Origin: Bacteroidota bacterium
GTDB taxonomy: Bacteria; Bacteroidota; Bacteroidia; Chitinophagales; Saprospiraceae
Length of the DNA stretch: 64,000 bases
Reading direction: 5' to 3'
NCBI GenBank assembly: GCA_963169455.1
Contig: CAUJDW010000159.1
Location: 87,596-151,595 of the forward strand
Shown here: piece by piece, positions 9,188 through 18,600 of the stretch
Numbering within the stretch: position 1 is the first letter of the stretch
Layout: the number at the start of each line of letters is the position of its first letter
Position numbers and translations under genes: made by a program
The notes under the pieces: generated by a model
The model's input: the letters and a program-made list of their open reading frames with translations, nothing else
What the model was told of the DNA's origin: nothing
Databases searched by the model: none

Positions 9188-10579
9188 ATGAAAATGAAAT
9201 GGTTATTCCGCTTTCTTTTTACCGCCATGTTGCTGGCGGGGGCCTTTGCCTGCCAGAAAGATGATAACGGCGGGCCCGAACCTGCCGAAATCCGGTTGGT
9301 AAGGGAATTCTCGGCCGATGCGCCCCTGCGCTGGTACCAATTATTCGAAACCATCGACCGCTACGCGCCGGGCTACCGCCCGCCGGCCGCTGCGCGCGCG
9401 CTGGCCTACATCGGCCTTGCCGGCTACGAGGCCGCCGCACCGGGAATGCCGGCCTACCGATCTTTCGAAAACCATTTTCCAGGCTTGTCGATCCCCCCTG
9501 TTGAACAGGGCGCGGCTTATCACTGGCCCACCGCCGTCAATGCCGCTTATCATTTTATGTTCGATGCCTTTTACCCGCACATCAGAGATGTTGACCTGGC
9601 GCAAATCGCCACACTGAACGCAGCGCTCGAGGCCGAATTCTCAGGCCAGGCGGACCCTGATGTCTTCGCCCGCTCCAAGGCCTTCGGCGAGGCGGTAGGC
9701 CAGGCCGTATTTACCTGGGCCGAAACGGACGCCATCGGGCAGAACGGCTACCTCGACGCCCATCCCGCCAGCTACAGCCCCCCCGCAGGCCCCGGCCTGT
9801 GGCAGCCGACCGCCCCCGATTTCACGCCGGCCCTTTTTCCCTACTGGGGGCAGGCGCGCACCTTCGCTTTGCAGGAAGATGAACTACTGGCCAGGCCGCC
9901 CCTGCCCTGGAGCGAAGACCCCAGTTCGCAGATTTACATTCAAGCCAAAGAAGTGGAAGTATGGGTTGGCCGCATCCGCGCCGGCCAGGATGCAGAGAGC
10001 CATTGGATCGCCGAGTTCTGGAGCGATGATTTCGGCGGAGTGACCTTCACCCCGCCGGGCCGTTGGATCGCCATCGCCAACCAGGTGGTGCGGGCCGAAG
10101 CTCCTTCCCTGGAAACTGCGGTGGAATTGTACGCCAAAATGGGCATGGCCCTGTGCGACGCCGGAATTGCCGTATGGTACTCCAAATTCAATTACAACTA
10201 CGAGCGGCCCGTACAATTCATCAACCGCAATTTCAACCCGGGCTGGCAAACGATTATGAACCACCCCTACACCGGTGTAGAAGGCCTCTCCCCGGAATTC
10301 CCCGCCTATCCCTCCGGCCACTCCGGCTTCGGCGGCGCGGCGGCAACCGTTTTGACTGACATCTTCGGCTACAATTACCGCTTTACCGACTATTGCCATG
10401 AGAGCCGTACGGAATTCCGCGGCACGCCGCGTTCCTTCAACACCTTCATCGATATGGCCGTGGAAAACGCTTACTCCCGCATCCCCCTCGGCGTGCACTT
10501 CCGCATGGACTGCGACGAAGGCCTGCGGCAGGGCTACCTCGCCGGCCAGCGCGTGCTGGAGCTGCCGTGGAAACAATAA
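9188..10579 (+). CDS. Vanadium-dependent haloperoxidase/PAP2-type lipoprotein, copy 1
   Basis: A 463-aa lipoprotein (signal ending LAGAFACQKD) of the PAP2/vanadium-haloperoxidase superfamily. All three superfamily motifs are visible: K-x6-RP as KFNYNYERP (K333, R340), PSGH (S376-G377-H378) and SR-x5-H-xxx-D as SRIPLGVHFRMD (S430, R431, H437, D441). These residues hold either vanadate, giving peroxide-dependent halide oxidation, or a phosphoester. The family is usually annotated as haloperoxidase, but the activity must be tested. The ATG at 9188 (MKMKWLFRF) was chosen because it begins the signal peptide. Two close paralogues lie at 21630-23018 and 27531-28913. Upstream are the MbnP/MauG genes, a neighbourhood I associate with this family in Bacteroidota. 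Confidence 0.88.
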   Translation: MKMKWLFRFLFTAMLLAGAFACQKDDNGGPEPAEIRLVREFSADAPLRWYQLFETIDRYAPGYRPPAAARALAYIGLAGYEAAAPGMPAYRSFENHFPGLSIPPVEQGAAYHWPTAVNAAYHFMFDAFYPHIRDVDLAQIATLNAALEAEFSGQADPDVFARSKAFGEAVGQAVFTWAETDAIGQNGYLDAHPASYSPPAGPGLWQPTAPDFTPALFPYWGQARTFALQEDELLARPPLPWSEDPSSQIYIQAKEVEVWVGRIRAGQDAESHWIAEFWSDDFGGVTFTPPGRWIAIANQVVRAEAPSLETAVELYAKMGMALCDAGIAVWYSKFNYNYERPVQFINRNFNPGWQTIMNHPYTGVEGLSPEFPAYPSGHSGFGGAAATVLTDIFGYNYRFTDYCHESRTEFRGTPRSFNTFIDMAVENAYSRIPLGVHFRMDCDEGLRQGYLAGQRVLELPWKQ

Positions 10580-10651
10580 CTGGACTTCAGGCGCGCACGC
10601 CCTTGAAGCCGGAAGTGGGACGCGAGCAAAGCAAAGCGATTGACAGCGTAA

Positions 10652-10706
10652 ATCGGAAGTTTTACCCGCTCACTCGTTGCACTCGGGTTCGGGTAAAACT
10701 TCCGAT
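10652..10706. repeat. Perfect 17-bp inverted repeat in a 367-base gene-free gap
   Basis: The gap 10580-10946 has no convincing gene. Its clear feature is a perfect inverted repeat with 17-base arms (10652-10668 and 10690-10706, arm ATCGGAAGTTTTACCCG) around a 21-base loop. There is no T tract after the stem, so it is not a typical intrinsic terminator. It could be a repetitive hairpin element or an mRNA 3'-end structure after the haloperoxidase gene. Confidence 0.7.
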
Positions 10707-10946
10707 CCCGGCCTCCTTACAACCGGTACGTGGCTCTCTTCGGCCGCTTCCGGCTTCACCACAGGGCTGCCCAAAGCCCGGAAATAATTAAGGGGCCCGG
10801 CGAATAATAACTTCCCCATTTGAGACGGCCCAACCCTCACACACCATTTGTACACGCATTTGCACCATTTGTGCAAGCGGCGCAACGGCTTTGGAGGCAT
10901 TTTCATGGCGTAATCAATGCTCTTTTCCCTTCAAAATTTTTTCGCC

Positions 10947-13748
10947 ATGAAACCATTATCTTTACCCTTCACACTTTTGCTGCTTATCAGTCTTATAACG
11001 CCGCTAACAGCGCAATGGGAGCCGCTGGTGTCCGGCCAGTTTCCCATTAACCACCGGGTGTGGGACATACAGTATGTTGACGCCAACACGATATGGGCCT
11101 TTTCAAGCTATGACGCCTTCCCGCCGCCGGCAGTTCAGTTGCCCTTCGTGCACCGCTCGACGGATGGAGGCGCCACCTGGCAGCGGTATTCCATTGCAGG
11201 GCAGGGTGGTATACAGGCCAGGGACATCAGCCCTGTTGACAGCCTGACGGCCTATGTCGCCCTCCCCAATTCGGGGCTGTACAGAACACAGAACGGAGGG
11301 GCTGATTGGGAAGAGATTACCGTTTCGTCAGACTTTTCCACCTTTTTCTTCGTGCATTTTTTCAATGAAAACGAAGGCTGGGTGTTTGGCAGAAAAGCGA
11401 ACCAGCACCCCGTTTCGGCAACCACCGCCGATGGCGGAGCTACCTGGACGGTAATTGACGAAGCAGATATGCCTCCCTATCTGTCGAACGAATATTATGG
11501 GCCAGGGTATGCGACCAATGACAGCTATGCTGTGGTGGATGATGTTGTCGTCATTTCCGCTTCTTTGGGATACTACTGGAAAAGCACCGACAAAGGCCAG
11601 TCCTGGGAGCGGGTTTCTACTCCTGCGTCTAACCAGGGCCTGGGAATGACCGGTATCGCCATGAAGGATGAATCTACCATTATGTTGGTGGTAAGCTATA
11701 ATGCTTCATCCAATATCCCTACGGCAACATATACTACAACGGATGGAGGCGCCACCTGGCATTCCGGCTCACCCGGCGTTACGCCTGGAACGGTGTGTTA
11801 TGTACCGGGCACGGATGGAACCTTCATCATTTGCGGGCATAATAGTTTTATCGCTGCCAACAAGATTGGAACGGCCCTCTCCTATGACTTCGGGCAAACC
11901 TGGTCCTACATTGACAATACCCGCCTGATTTCCATGGATTTTCTGGACGATGGAACCGGGGTAGCCGCCCTGGGCCGGATCGTGTCCTGGGGGACGCAGG
12001 GCGAGGTGTACACATGGAATGGTGGTTCATTGAGAGCGCCTATCTTTGTCAATGACGACGCCACTGGCCTGAACAACGGCGCCTCCTGGGAAGACGCCTT
12101 CAACAGCCTTCAGAGCGCCCTCGCCGCTGCCACCGACGGCGGCCAAATATGGGTGGCCGAGGGCGCCTACCTGCCTGGCAATACCCCTACCTCCACTTTT
12201 TTGATAAACAAAAACATCCATCTCTCCGGCGGCTTCGCCGGCACGGAGGTTTTCCTGGGCCAACGTGGGAACCCCGCCGGCCATCCCACCATCCTTTCCG
12301 GTGATTTGAACGGGGACGATGTGGCCGATGATTTTTTGACGAACCGGGGGGATAATGTGATGACGGTGGTGGAAATCGCTCCCGGTATTTCGAATGCGAC
12401 CGTGATTGACGGCTTTACCATTCGGAATGGGCATGCAGATGGGGCCTGGCCTCAGGGGAAAGGGGCAGGTATTCTTTCGACAGGAGCGCCCGTCATTCGC
12501 AATTGCCTTTTTACTCAAAATTATGCAGAAGAACAAGGTGGAGCTATTTTGCACAACTCCGCTTCCACCCAGAGCATCATCATCGAAGCCTGTATCTTCG
12601 ATAAAAACGCTGGAAGATTTGGGGGGGCCGTAGACGTCTACTATTCAGGTTACAGGATTGACAATTGTACTTTTTCAGGAAACGTTGCAGAATGGGAATT
12701 GGGAAACGGAGTAGGCGGCGGGCTGCTTATAAATGGCGCCTCCGGCGCCATCACCAATTGCACTTTCGAAAATAATGCAGCGGACAAAGGCGGGGGGATT
12801 TTTGTTTCCAGTTGGGTTGACGTTAACGATGTCACCCTTGTTTTGGAAAATAGCACATTCAACGGAAATACTGCCGCAGTTAGTGGCGGTGGATTAGGAT
12901 TGGTATTAACGGATTCCATTCAGGCTGTTGTCCGAAATTGTATTTTCCAGAACAACTCCTGTGTTTCTGGTGCAGGTGTTGGCATATCAGTATTTGAGGG
13001 GGGAGATTTCACGGAAAATGCTGACATTTTATTTGAAAATTGCCTGATGGCCGGCAACGAAGGTGAAGAGGGAACCATTCATCTTTCCAACGCCGGCACT
13101 TTGAAACTGCTCAACTGCACCATCGCCGGCAACCCTGCCGGGGGCATTGTGCAAAATGAAAATTCGGCCCTGGCGCTCCAGAACACCATCCTGTACAATC
13201 CCTTCTTCACGGAGTACGCCGGCGCTGCCGGCAACGTCACCGCCACCTCCCTTGGCGGCAACCTCATCAGAGATAATTCTTTTGCGGCGTATGCCCTTCC
13301 GCAGGACCTGCAACCCATGTATGACCCACAGGCCATGTTCATGGGGGCGGATGACTATCATCTTCACCCCGGCAGCCCCTGCATCAACCGGGGCGTCAAC
13401 GACGGGGTGACGGCGCTTTACGACCTCGACGGGGAGGACCGCATCCAGCACGGCACGGTGGACATCGGCGCCTACGAAAGCCCGTTCGTGACCTCGGCCC
13501 GGGAGGCCATCGTTGGGGAAATTGGGCTGTCACCCAACCCCACCACCGATTTCCTCTACCTGCAACTGCCGGAAAATATCGCCCAGCCCATCGAAGTCAG
13601 CCTGTATGACCCCAACGGAAAACGGATGGGTACGCAGGCGCTGTCCAGCGGCCAAGCGCTGGAGGTGAAAGGCCTGGCCGCCGGGATGTACTGGGTGAAG
13701 GCCGTCGTGGGGGGGCGGGTTTTCACGGGGAGGTTCAGCAAGTTTTGA
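10947..13748 (+). CDS. T9SS-secreted Asp-box/parallel beta-helix protein
   Basis: A 933-aa secreted protein. After a signal peptide (ATG at 10947, ending PLTAQ) come several Asp-box-like repeats of a BNR/Ycf48-type propeller (STDGGATW, TQNGGADW, TADGGATW, STDKGQSW, TTDGGATW; about residues 50-340). A right-handed parallel beta-helix rich in IxNCTFxxN turns follows from about 360 to 820 (DNCTFSGN, NCTFENN, RNCIFQNN). The last 75 residues form a type IX secretion C-terminal domain (LSPNPTTDFLYL ... LAAGMYWVKAV ... FSKF), which directs export through the outer membrane and often surface attachment. Likely a surface or released carbohydrate-binding or adhesion protein; the ligand is unknown. Confidence 0.85.
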   Translation: MKPLSLPFTLLLLISLITPLTAQWEPLVSGQFPINHRVWDIQYVDANTIWAFSSYDAFPPPAVQLPFVHRSTDGGATWQRYSIAGQGGIQARDISPVDSLTAYVALPNSGLYRTQNGGADWEEITVSSDFSTFFFVHFFNENEGWVFGRKANQHPVSATTADGGATWTVIDEADMPPYLSNEYYGPGYATNDSYAVVDDVVVISASLGYYWKSTDKGQSWERVSTPASNQGLGMTGIAMKDESTIMLVVSYNASSNIPTATYTTTDGGATWHSGSPGVTPGTVCYVPGTDGTFIICGHNSFIAANKIGTALSYDFGQTWSYIDNTRLISMDFLDDGTGVAALGRIVSWGTQGEVYTWNGGSLRAPIFVNDDATGLNNGASWEDAFNSLQSALAAATDGGQIWVAEGAYLPGNTPTSTFLINKNIHLSGGFAGTEVFLGQRGNPAGHPTILSGDLNGDDVADDFLTNRGDNVMTVVEIAPGISNATVIDGFTIRNGHADGAWPQGKGAGILSTGAPVIRNCLFTQNYAEEQGGAILHNSASTQSIIIEACIFDKNAGRFGGAVDVYYSGYRIDNCTFSGNVAEWELGNGVGGGLLINGASGAITNCTFENNAADKGGGIFVSSWVDVNDVTLVLENSTFNGNTAAVSGGGLGLVLTDSIQAVVRNCIFQNNSCVSGAGVGISVFEGGDFTENADILFENCLMAGNEGEEGTIHLSNAGTLKLLNCTIAGNPAGGIVQNENSALALQNTILYNPFFTEYAGAAGNVTATSLGGNLIRDNSFAAYALPQDLQPMYDPQAMFMGADDYHLHPGSPCINRGVNDGVTALYDLDGEDRIQHGTVDIGAYESPFVTSAREAIVGEIGLSPNPTTDFLYLQLPENIAQPIEVSLYDPNGKRMGTQALSSGQALEVKGLAAGMYWVKAVVGGRVFTGRFSKF

Positions 13749-13833
13749 AAGTAAAAGCTGATTTTTCCTGCCTTGCCGGGGAGGTAGTTTTCCCCGAACG
13801 CGAGGTTTCCTCTTACCTAAAAACCCTTTAAAG

Positions 13834-14487
13834 ATGAAATATCAAATCTTTCTCCCGATTCTGGCACTGCTCACTTTTTTCGTGACTTCCTGTGAAGAGG
13901 AGCGTCAATTCCCCGGTGTCTCAGATTCCGTTCCCCTCCTCATTGCTATCCAAAGCGATGTATGCTGCCGGGAGGGCGAGTCATTGACGGTGTACGAGCC
14001 GAACAACAATGATTTCCAGATTTTCGATGAAGACAATTATTCAGTTGAATGGAAAGTGGGAAATGTCATCGTCGCCAGTGGATCCCGCATCGAATGCGTC
14101 TGCGGCAACTCCTACAAGGTTGTGGTCACGGATTTGGCCACAGGCGAAACTGCGCAAGCGAAACATACCCCAATAGAATGTGCGGACGGCTTGCAGAAAA
14201 ATATCGAAAGCGTTGAAATAACGTACCTCCCTGCGCCACCCTTGAATATCAGCGAGGCAGACCTGTATGCTTGCCTGAACAATATTGGGGATAAGGACGG
14301 CGGTTGCTCCGGCCCCACCTGCGAAACTTTAATCGCAGAGTTGCGCCCCTATTATCAGAAAACAGCCAATGAAACGGGAGAAGCCCAAGCCTTCTGTGTG
14401 GCATGCTGCCAGGATGGGGTGCTCGTTTATGCCCTGGTAATAGTCACTCCCAATAACATTCCGGAATCCCATCTTCAGAAAGAGTGA
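13834..14487 (+). CDS. Cys-rich lipoprotein of unknown function
   Basis: A 217-aa predicted lipoprotein (signal LTFFVTSCEEE). I do not recognise a family. The mature part is cysteine-rich, with DVCCREGE, IECVCGN, IECADG, YACLNN, GGCSGPTCETL and FCVACCQDG, which suggests several disulfides or metal binding. The segment from about 60 to 110 (YSVEWKVGNVIVASGSRIE) resembles an Ig/PKD-like beta domain. It stands alone, 85 bases after the T9SS protein and just before a truncated gene remnant. Confidence 0.6.
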   Translation: MKYQIFLPILALLTFFVTSCEEERQFPGVSDSVPLLIAIQSDVCCREGESLTVYEPNNNDFQIFDEDNYSVEWKVGNVIVASGSRIECVCGNSYKVVVTDLATGETAQAKHTPIECADGLQKNIESVEITYLPAPPLNISEADLYACLNNIGDKDGGCSGPTCETLIAELRPYYQKTANETGEAQAFCVACCQDGVLVYALVIVTPNNIPESHLQKE

Positions 14488-14503
14488 TGCATCGCGCTGC
14501 CCT

Positions 14504-14893
14504 GCGTCCGGGCCGGGTGATTTCAAAGCGAGCGGCAGCGTTGGTTTTTTCGACAACATGTCCAGCCGCCCCATCTGCAGCACGGAATGGGCCACGTACC
14601 AGGCCGAAGGAACCATTGACGAGGATGCCCGGTGGTTCAACTTTGGGGCCCTCCAGGATGCCCCGGGCGCCGGCTATTTCGATGATTTCAGACTGAGCAT
14701 CGAGGCCAGTCCCGGCCAATGGGAGGCCGTCCCCCAGCCCAACGCCGGTTTTGAAAATGCCGAGTGGCAGGATGGGAAACCGGAAGGCTGGCAAAAAACC
14801 AGTGCTTTCTGGCTCGCCAATTTCCAGGTGGAGCAGAGCGCCGAGCAGCCCTTTGCGGGGAAGTATGCGCTGAAGGTGACGGGGAGCAAGTGA
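14504..14893 (+). pseudogene. 3' remnant of a secreted enzyme with galactose-binding-like domain
   Basis: A frame open from about 14504 to the stop at 14893 encodes FKASGSVGFFDNMSSRP, then a jelly-roll segment with TEWATYQAEGTIDEDA, GAGYFDDFRL and a second start of the same kind (NAGFENAEWQ). This pattern is what I know from the region before or within S41-type peptidase and esterase proteins of Bacteroidota: a domain telling how bound ligands change, then the enzyme. No enzyme part and no signal peptide are present. The earliest ATG (14558) is inside the conserved stretch. I therefore read it as a gene fragment left by a deletion or rearrangement next to the Cys-rich lipoprotein. The family assignment is tentative. 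Confidence 0.5.
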
Positions 14894-14910
14894 GCCTGGT
14901 TTTTAAGTTT

Positions 14911-14928
14911 TAAGACAAAAAAGTCTTT
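14911..14928. promoter_or_regulatory. TAAG-N10-CTTT palindrome (site F), one mismatch
   Basis: AAGAC-N6-GTCTT is a perfect palindrome here, and the element differs from TAAG-N10-CTTA only in the last base. It is 112 bases before the SnoaL-like gene at 15041. A short hairpin with a T tract on the plus strand, acting as a weak terminator for the remnant gene, is an alternative reading. Confidence 0.3.
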
Positions 14929-14970
14929 TTAGAACAGGTAATTTCTAAAGTTTTTTTGTTGATTTGTATT

Positions 14971-15013
14971 GCTTGTCGTCACCTTTTCGCTTTAAAAGGG
15001 GGTGACGACAAGC
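14971..15013. repeat. Long hairpin before the SnoaL-like gene
   Basis: Perfect 13-bp arms GCTTGTCGTCACC (14971-14983) and its complement (15001-15013) are extended inward by TTTT/AAAA with a two-base bulge and a six-base loop. It stands 28 bases before the ATG at 15041. No T tract follows, so a leader structure or operator is as likely as a terminator. Confidence 0.6.
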
Positions 15014-15040
15014 GGATTGGTATAAGGTAAATCAAAATGC

Positions 15041-15478
15041 ATGAGTCAATTGGAAGCCAACAAAACGACCGTCCGCCATTTCTACGAAGAAGGCTGGAAC
15101 CGTAAAAATTTCGGCATCGTTGACCAGACCCACGCCGCCGATTGGGTGCACCACGACAAGTCCAACCCCAACGACCTGGAAGGCGGCCCGGAAGGCAACA
15201 AAAAGCGAATGCGGGAACTGAGCGCTGCTTTCCCCGACATTCATTTCCAAATCGAGGACATGGTGGCGGAAAATGACAAAGTGGCCGTGCGTTTCACGGC
15301 CACTGGAACGCAGACCGGGCAGTTTGGCCCCATCCCGCCCACGGGGAAAAAAGTGCGCATGGACGGTTTCATTTTGCACCAGCTGAGAGACGGAAAAATC
15401 GTGGAGGACTGGGTGGTGAGGGATACTTTTGGGCTGATGGTGCAACTGGGGGTAATCCCGATGGCCGGGAAGAAGTAA
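15041..15478 (+). CDS. SnoaL-like ester cyclase family protein
   Basis: A 145-aa cytoplasmic protein of the SnoaL-like branch of the NTF2 fold. Visible family features are the N-terminal helix NKTTVRHFYEEGWNRKN, DWVHHD, the central AAFPDIHFQIEDMVAENDKVAVRFTATGT-type strand set (here seen at about residues 65-95), then PPTGKKVRMDG and a C-terminal DGKIVEDWVVRD. Proteins of this type are common single genes annotated as ester cyclases; the substrate is generally unknown. The only ATG in frame at the start of similarity is 15041. No operon partner is evident. Confidence 0.85.
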   Translation: MSQLEANKTTVRHFYEEGWNRKNFGIVDQTHAADWVHHDKSNPNDLEGGPEGNKKRMRELSAAFPDIHFQIEDMVAENDKVAVRFTATGTQTGQFGPIPPTGKKVRMDGFILHQLRDGKIVEDWVVRDTFGLMVQLGVIPMAGKK

Positions 15479-15575
15479 GCTGCGTCAACTGGCTGAGTGG
15501 GATTCAACCCTCAATAGTCACCTGGAAATAGAAACCCTGTCGGTTAGTGGCGATACAGTATTGCGCAAGGTGACG

Positions 15576-15594
15576 GGAACCAATTATTGGTTCC
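15576..15594. promoter_or_regulatory. Perfect 9-bp palindrome before the hybrid sensor gene
   Basis: GGAACCAAT-T-ATTGGTTCC has perfect 9-base arms around a single base, ending 34 bases before the GTG at 15629. Its position and symmetry fit a dimeric regulator site for the sensor gene, but a short terminator stem for the SnoaL-like gene is also possible. There is only a weak T run after it. Confidence 0.4.
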
Positions 15595-15628
15595 TGCCTT
15601 CTGAGCATAACTCTCAACTCTGCCAAAT

Positions 15629-18600
15629 GTGAAACCCGCCTTACCAAATCAAACGGCAACCGCCTCCCTCCCCCCATGGAGCGCCCTGCTCCTCCCACTG
15701 CTTTTGCCTTTTTTTTCAAACGCCCAACAACTCACTCTCGCCCGCCAGCTCGCCCCCCGTGAAATTTCCAAACACGCCACCCATGCCATCCTCGAAGACC
15801 AGTACGGCTTCATTTGGCTGGGCGGCGCCGGCCTCTTCCGCTTCGATGGCTACGACACGCAGGAGCACCTCTCGGCAGTGGACTCTACCGGCGGCATCGG
15901 CGCCGTCCGGGCCTTACTGGAAGACCGGGCAGGGAACATCTGGATTGGAGCCCTGAACGGCCTGTACCGCTACGAGCGGCAGACTGGCCGGGTGCAGCCG
16001 TTTTTCCATGAAAAACTGGCCAACCAGTTGGGGAAAGCCCCGTCCGTCTGGAGCCTATTCGAAGATTCGAAAGGCCGGATTTGGGTGGGCGGCGAAGACC
16101 GGCTGTTCGTGATGGCCAATCCCGGGGCGGGGGAAATCAGCATCGTGCCGGGCCTGCACATTGGCCCCTCTTTTTGGACCAGGGTAGGCGTCATGGACAT
16201 TCGGGAGGACGCCGGCGGGCGTATCTTCGCCATCTCCACGAGCGGGGTTTGGGAAGTCGGGGAGGATTTTTCCGCACGCCAGTATTTGCCCGAAGGGCAT
16301 GACCCCGGTTCCCCGGTTTTCAGGATAGATGCCGCCGCCCGGGGTTCGGGTGATACGCTGTGGCTGGCCACGCCGGAAGGGCTTTGGTTTTTCAAAACCT
16401 CGAACGGGTGCTTTCAGGAGTGGCCCATGCCCGAAAACCCCCGAAAACTGGTCAGTACGGTGATGACGGATACCCAAAGGCGGCTCTGGGTGGCCACGAA
16501 AGACCAGGTTTTCCAGCGCCGGCAAGATGGGCGTTTCGAAAAAGTGCTGGGCGATGAACACTACCTTTTCGACGGCATCCACGAGCTGTACGAGGACCGG
16601 CAGGGCAACCTCTGGTTCGGCAGCTACCACGGGGCGGGCATGCTCGATTACGATGCTCAAAGCAAACTGCCGTTTTACCAGATCGGCCATGGCTCGCCCT
16701 ACCATGACAACCATTTTTACCGCATCAGCCAGGACTCTGCCGGCGGCTTCTGGTTCCGGATGTTGCGTTCCGGGCTGGGTTATTGCCCCTACTTAGGCGG
16801 GCCGTTCGAGATACGCCTGCAACCCCCTCTTTATTATTTCGGCGAGGAGGTGAAGGGTGTCTGCACCGATGCGGACGGCAACGTCTGGGCCATCACCTAC
16901 ACCAACGGGCTTTTCTTTTTTGAAAAGGGAAAACGGGAATACCGCAAGGTCGAGATGGGCGATTCGCTGCGGCGCATTGCCATCCCCCAGGCCATTTTTC
17001 CCGACAGGCGGGACGGCCGCCTGCTCTGGATTTCCACCCGGGCAGGACTGTTGAGGCTGGACCGGTTCAGCCTGAAACGAAAGTGGTTTTACCCCAAAAA
17101 CGGCCTGCCCTGGCTGGACACGAGCGCCATCAGCATGATGGGCCAATCGGACGAAGGCGACATCTGGTGCAACCTGCAGGCAGGGAACAGCCAAATCATC
17201 GGCTACTTCGACCCGGAAAAAGAACAATTCGTAGCGGAGCGGAGCCTGCCCGGCCGCCCCGAAACGTCGAGGATCTACCAGTTCCAGCAAGTGAAGCCCG
17301 GCGAGATGTGGGTGGCCACCAACCGAGGCGTCATCGTCGTGGACACCCGGCAGAAAACCCAGCGCTTCTGGACGAGGGCCGATGGCTTCCCCACCAACGA
17401 CCCGCTGGCCCTCACGCCCGACCGCCAGGGCAACGTCTGGTTCACCAGCGGACGGAAGATTTACAAATACGACGGGCAGGGTTTCGAAACCTTCGAGGCC
17501 GACGAGGCCATCGAGCGCTTCGACAACACGAGTGCGGCGCTGACGAGGGAGGGGCTGGTGGCCTTCGGCGGCGTCAACGGCCTGTATGTTTTCGACCCCG
17601 AAAAAATGGAGAAGGATACCCTGCGCCCCCGGGTGTACCTGACCAGCTTCCGCGTTTTTAACAAAAAAAGAAACCTCGGCCCGGCTTACGAACTGGTGCG
17701 GGAAATCACCCTGCCGCACGGCGACAATGTTTTTTCCCTCGAATTTGCCGGGCTGCACTTTTCCCATCCGAACCGCCTCCGCTACCGCCGCATTTTGGAA
17801 GGTTTTGAAAACGACTGGGTGGAAACGGGCAGTGACGAGCGGCGGGCCAACTATACCAGCCTCCCCCCCGGCAGTTATGTATTCAAAGCAGTGGCCGTCA
17901 ATGAAGGCGGGCAGGAAGGGGAGGCCCTGCAGGTCAGGCTTACCATCCTGCCGCCCTGGTACGCCACCTGGTGGGCCTGGCTGCTTTGGGCGGCTATCTT
18001 TTTCGGGAGTATTTTCTGGTTTTACCGCTTCCAGCTCAACCGCCGCCTGGCCGAGGCCGAAGCCCGCCGCCTCACGGAACTCGACCACGCCAAGTCGCTG
18101 CTCTACACCAACATTACCCACGAGTTCCGCACCCCGCTGGCCATCATCCTCGGCATGGCGGAGCAGGTGAAGAGCGACCCACGCAACTGGTTCAACGAGG
18201 GCCTGCAGCTCATCCGCCGCAACGGACAACAGTTGCTTGGATTGGTCAACCAATTGCTCGACCTGTCGAAACTGGAATCGGGACGCATGCCTCTGAAGCC
18301 TACCAACGGCGATATCGTGGGATTTCTCGAATACCTCTCCCAGTCCTTCCACTCCTACGCCGACAGTAAGGATATCCGGCTGCACTTCGCCAGTGATTTC
18401 AAGCAACTGGAGATGGACTACGACCCGGAAAAATTACAGAGTGTCGCATCCAACCTGCTGTCGAACGCCATCAAATTCACTCCGGCTGGCGGCGATGTGT
18501 ACCTCGACCTGCGGCGGCCCGAATCGGGCGGGAACTGGCTGCTGCTGCAAGTCCGGGACAACGGTCCCGGCATCGCCCCCGAACACCTGCCGCATATCTT

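Noticed and set aside
16793..18406. A 537-codon open frame on the minus strand opposite the hybrid sensor
   Set aside because: It is a GC-rich shadow of a clearly coding gene: no domain, repeats of V, G, Q and A, and no start context.
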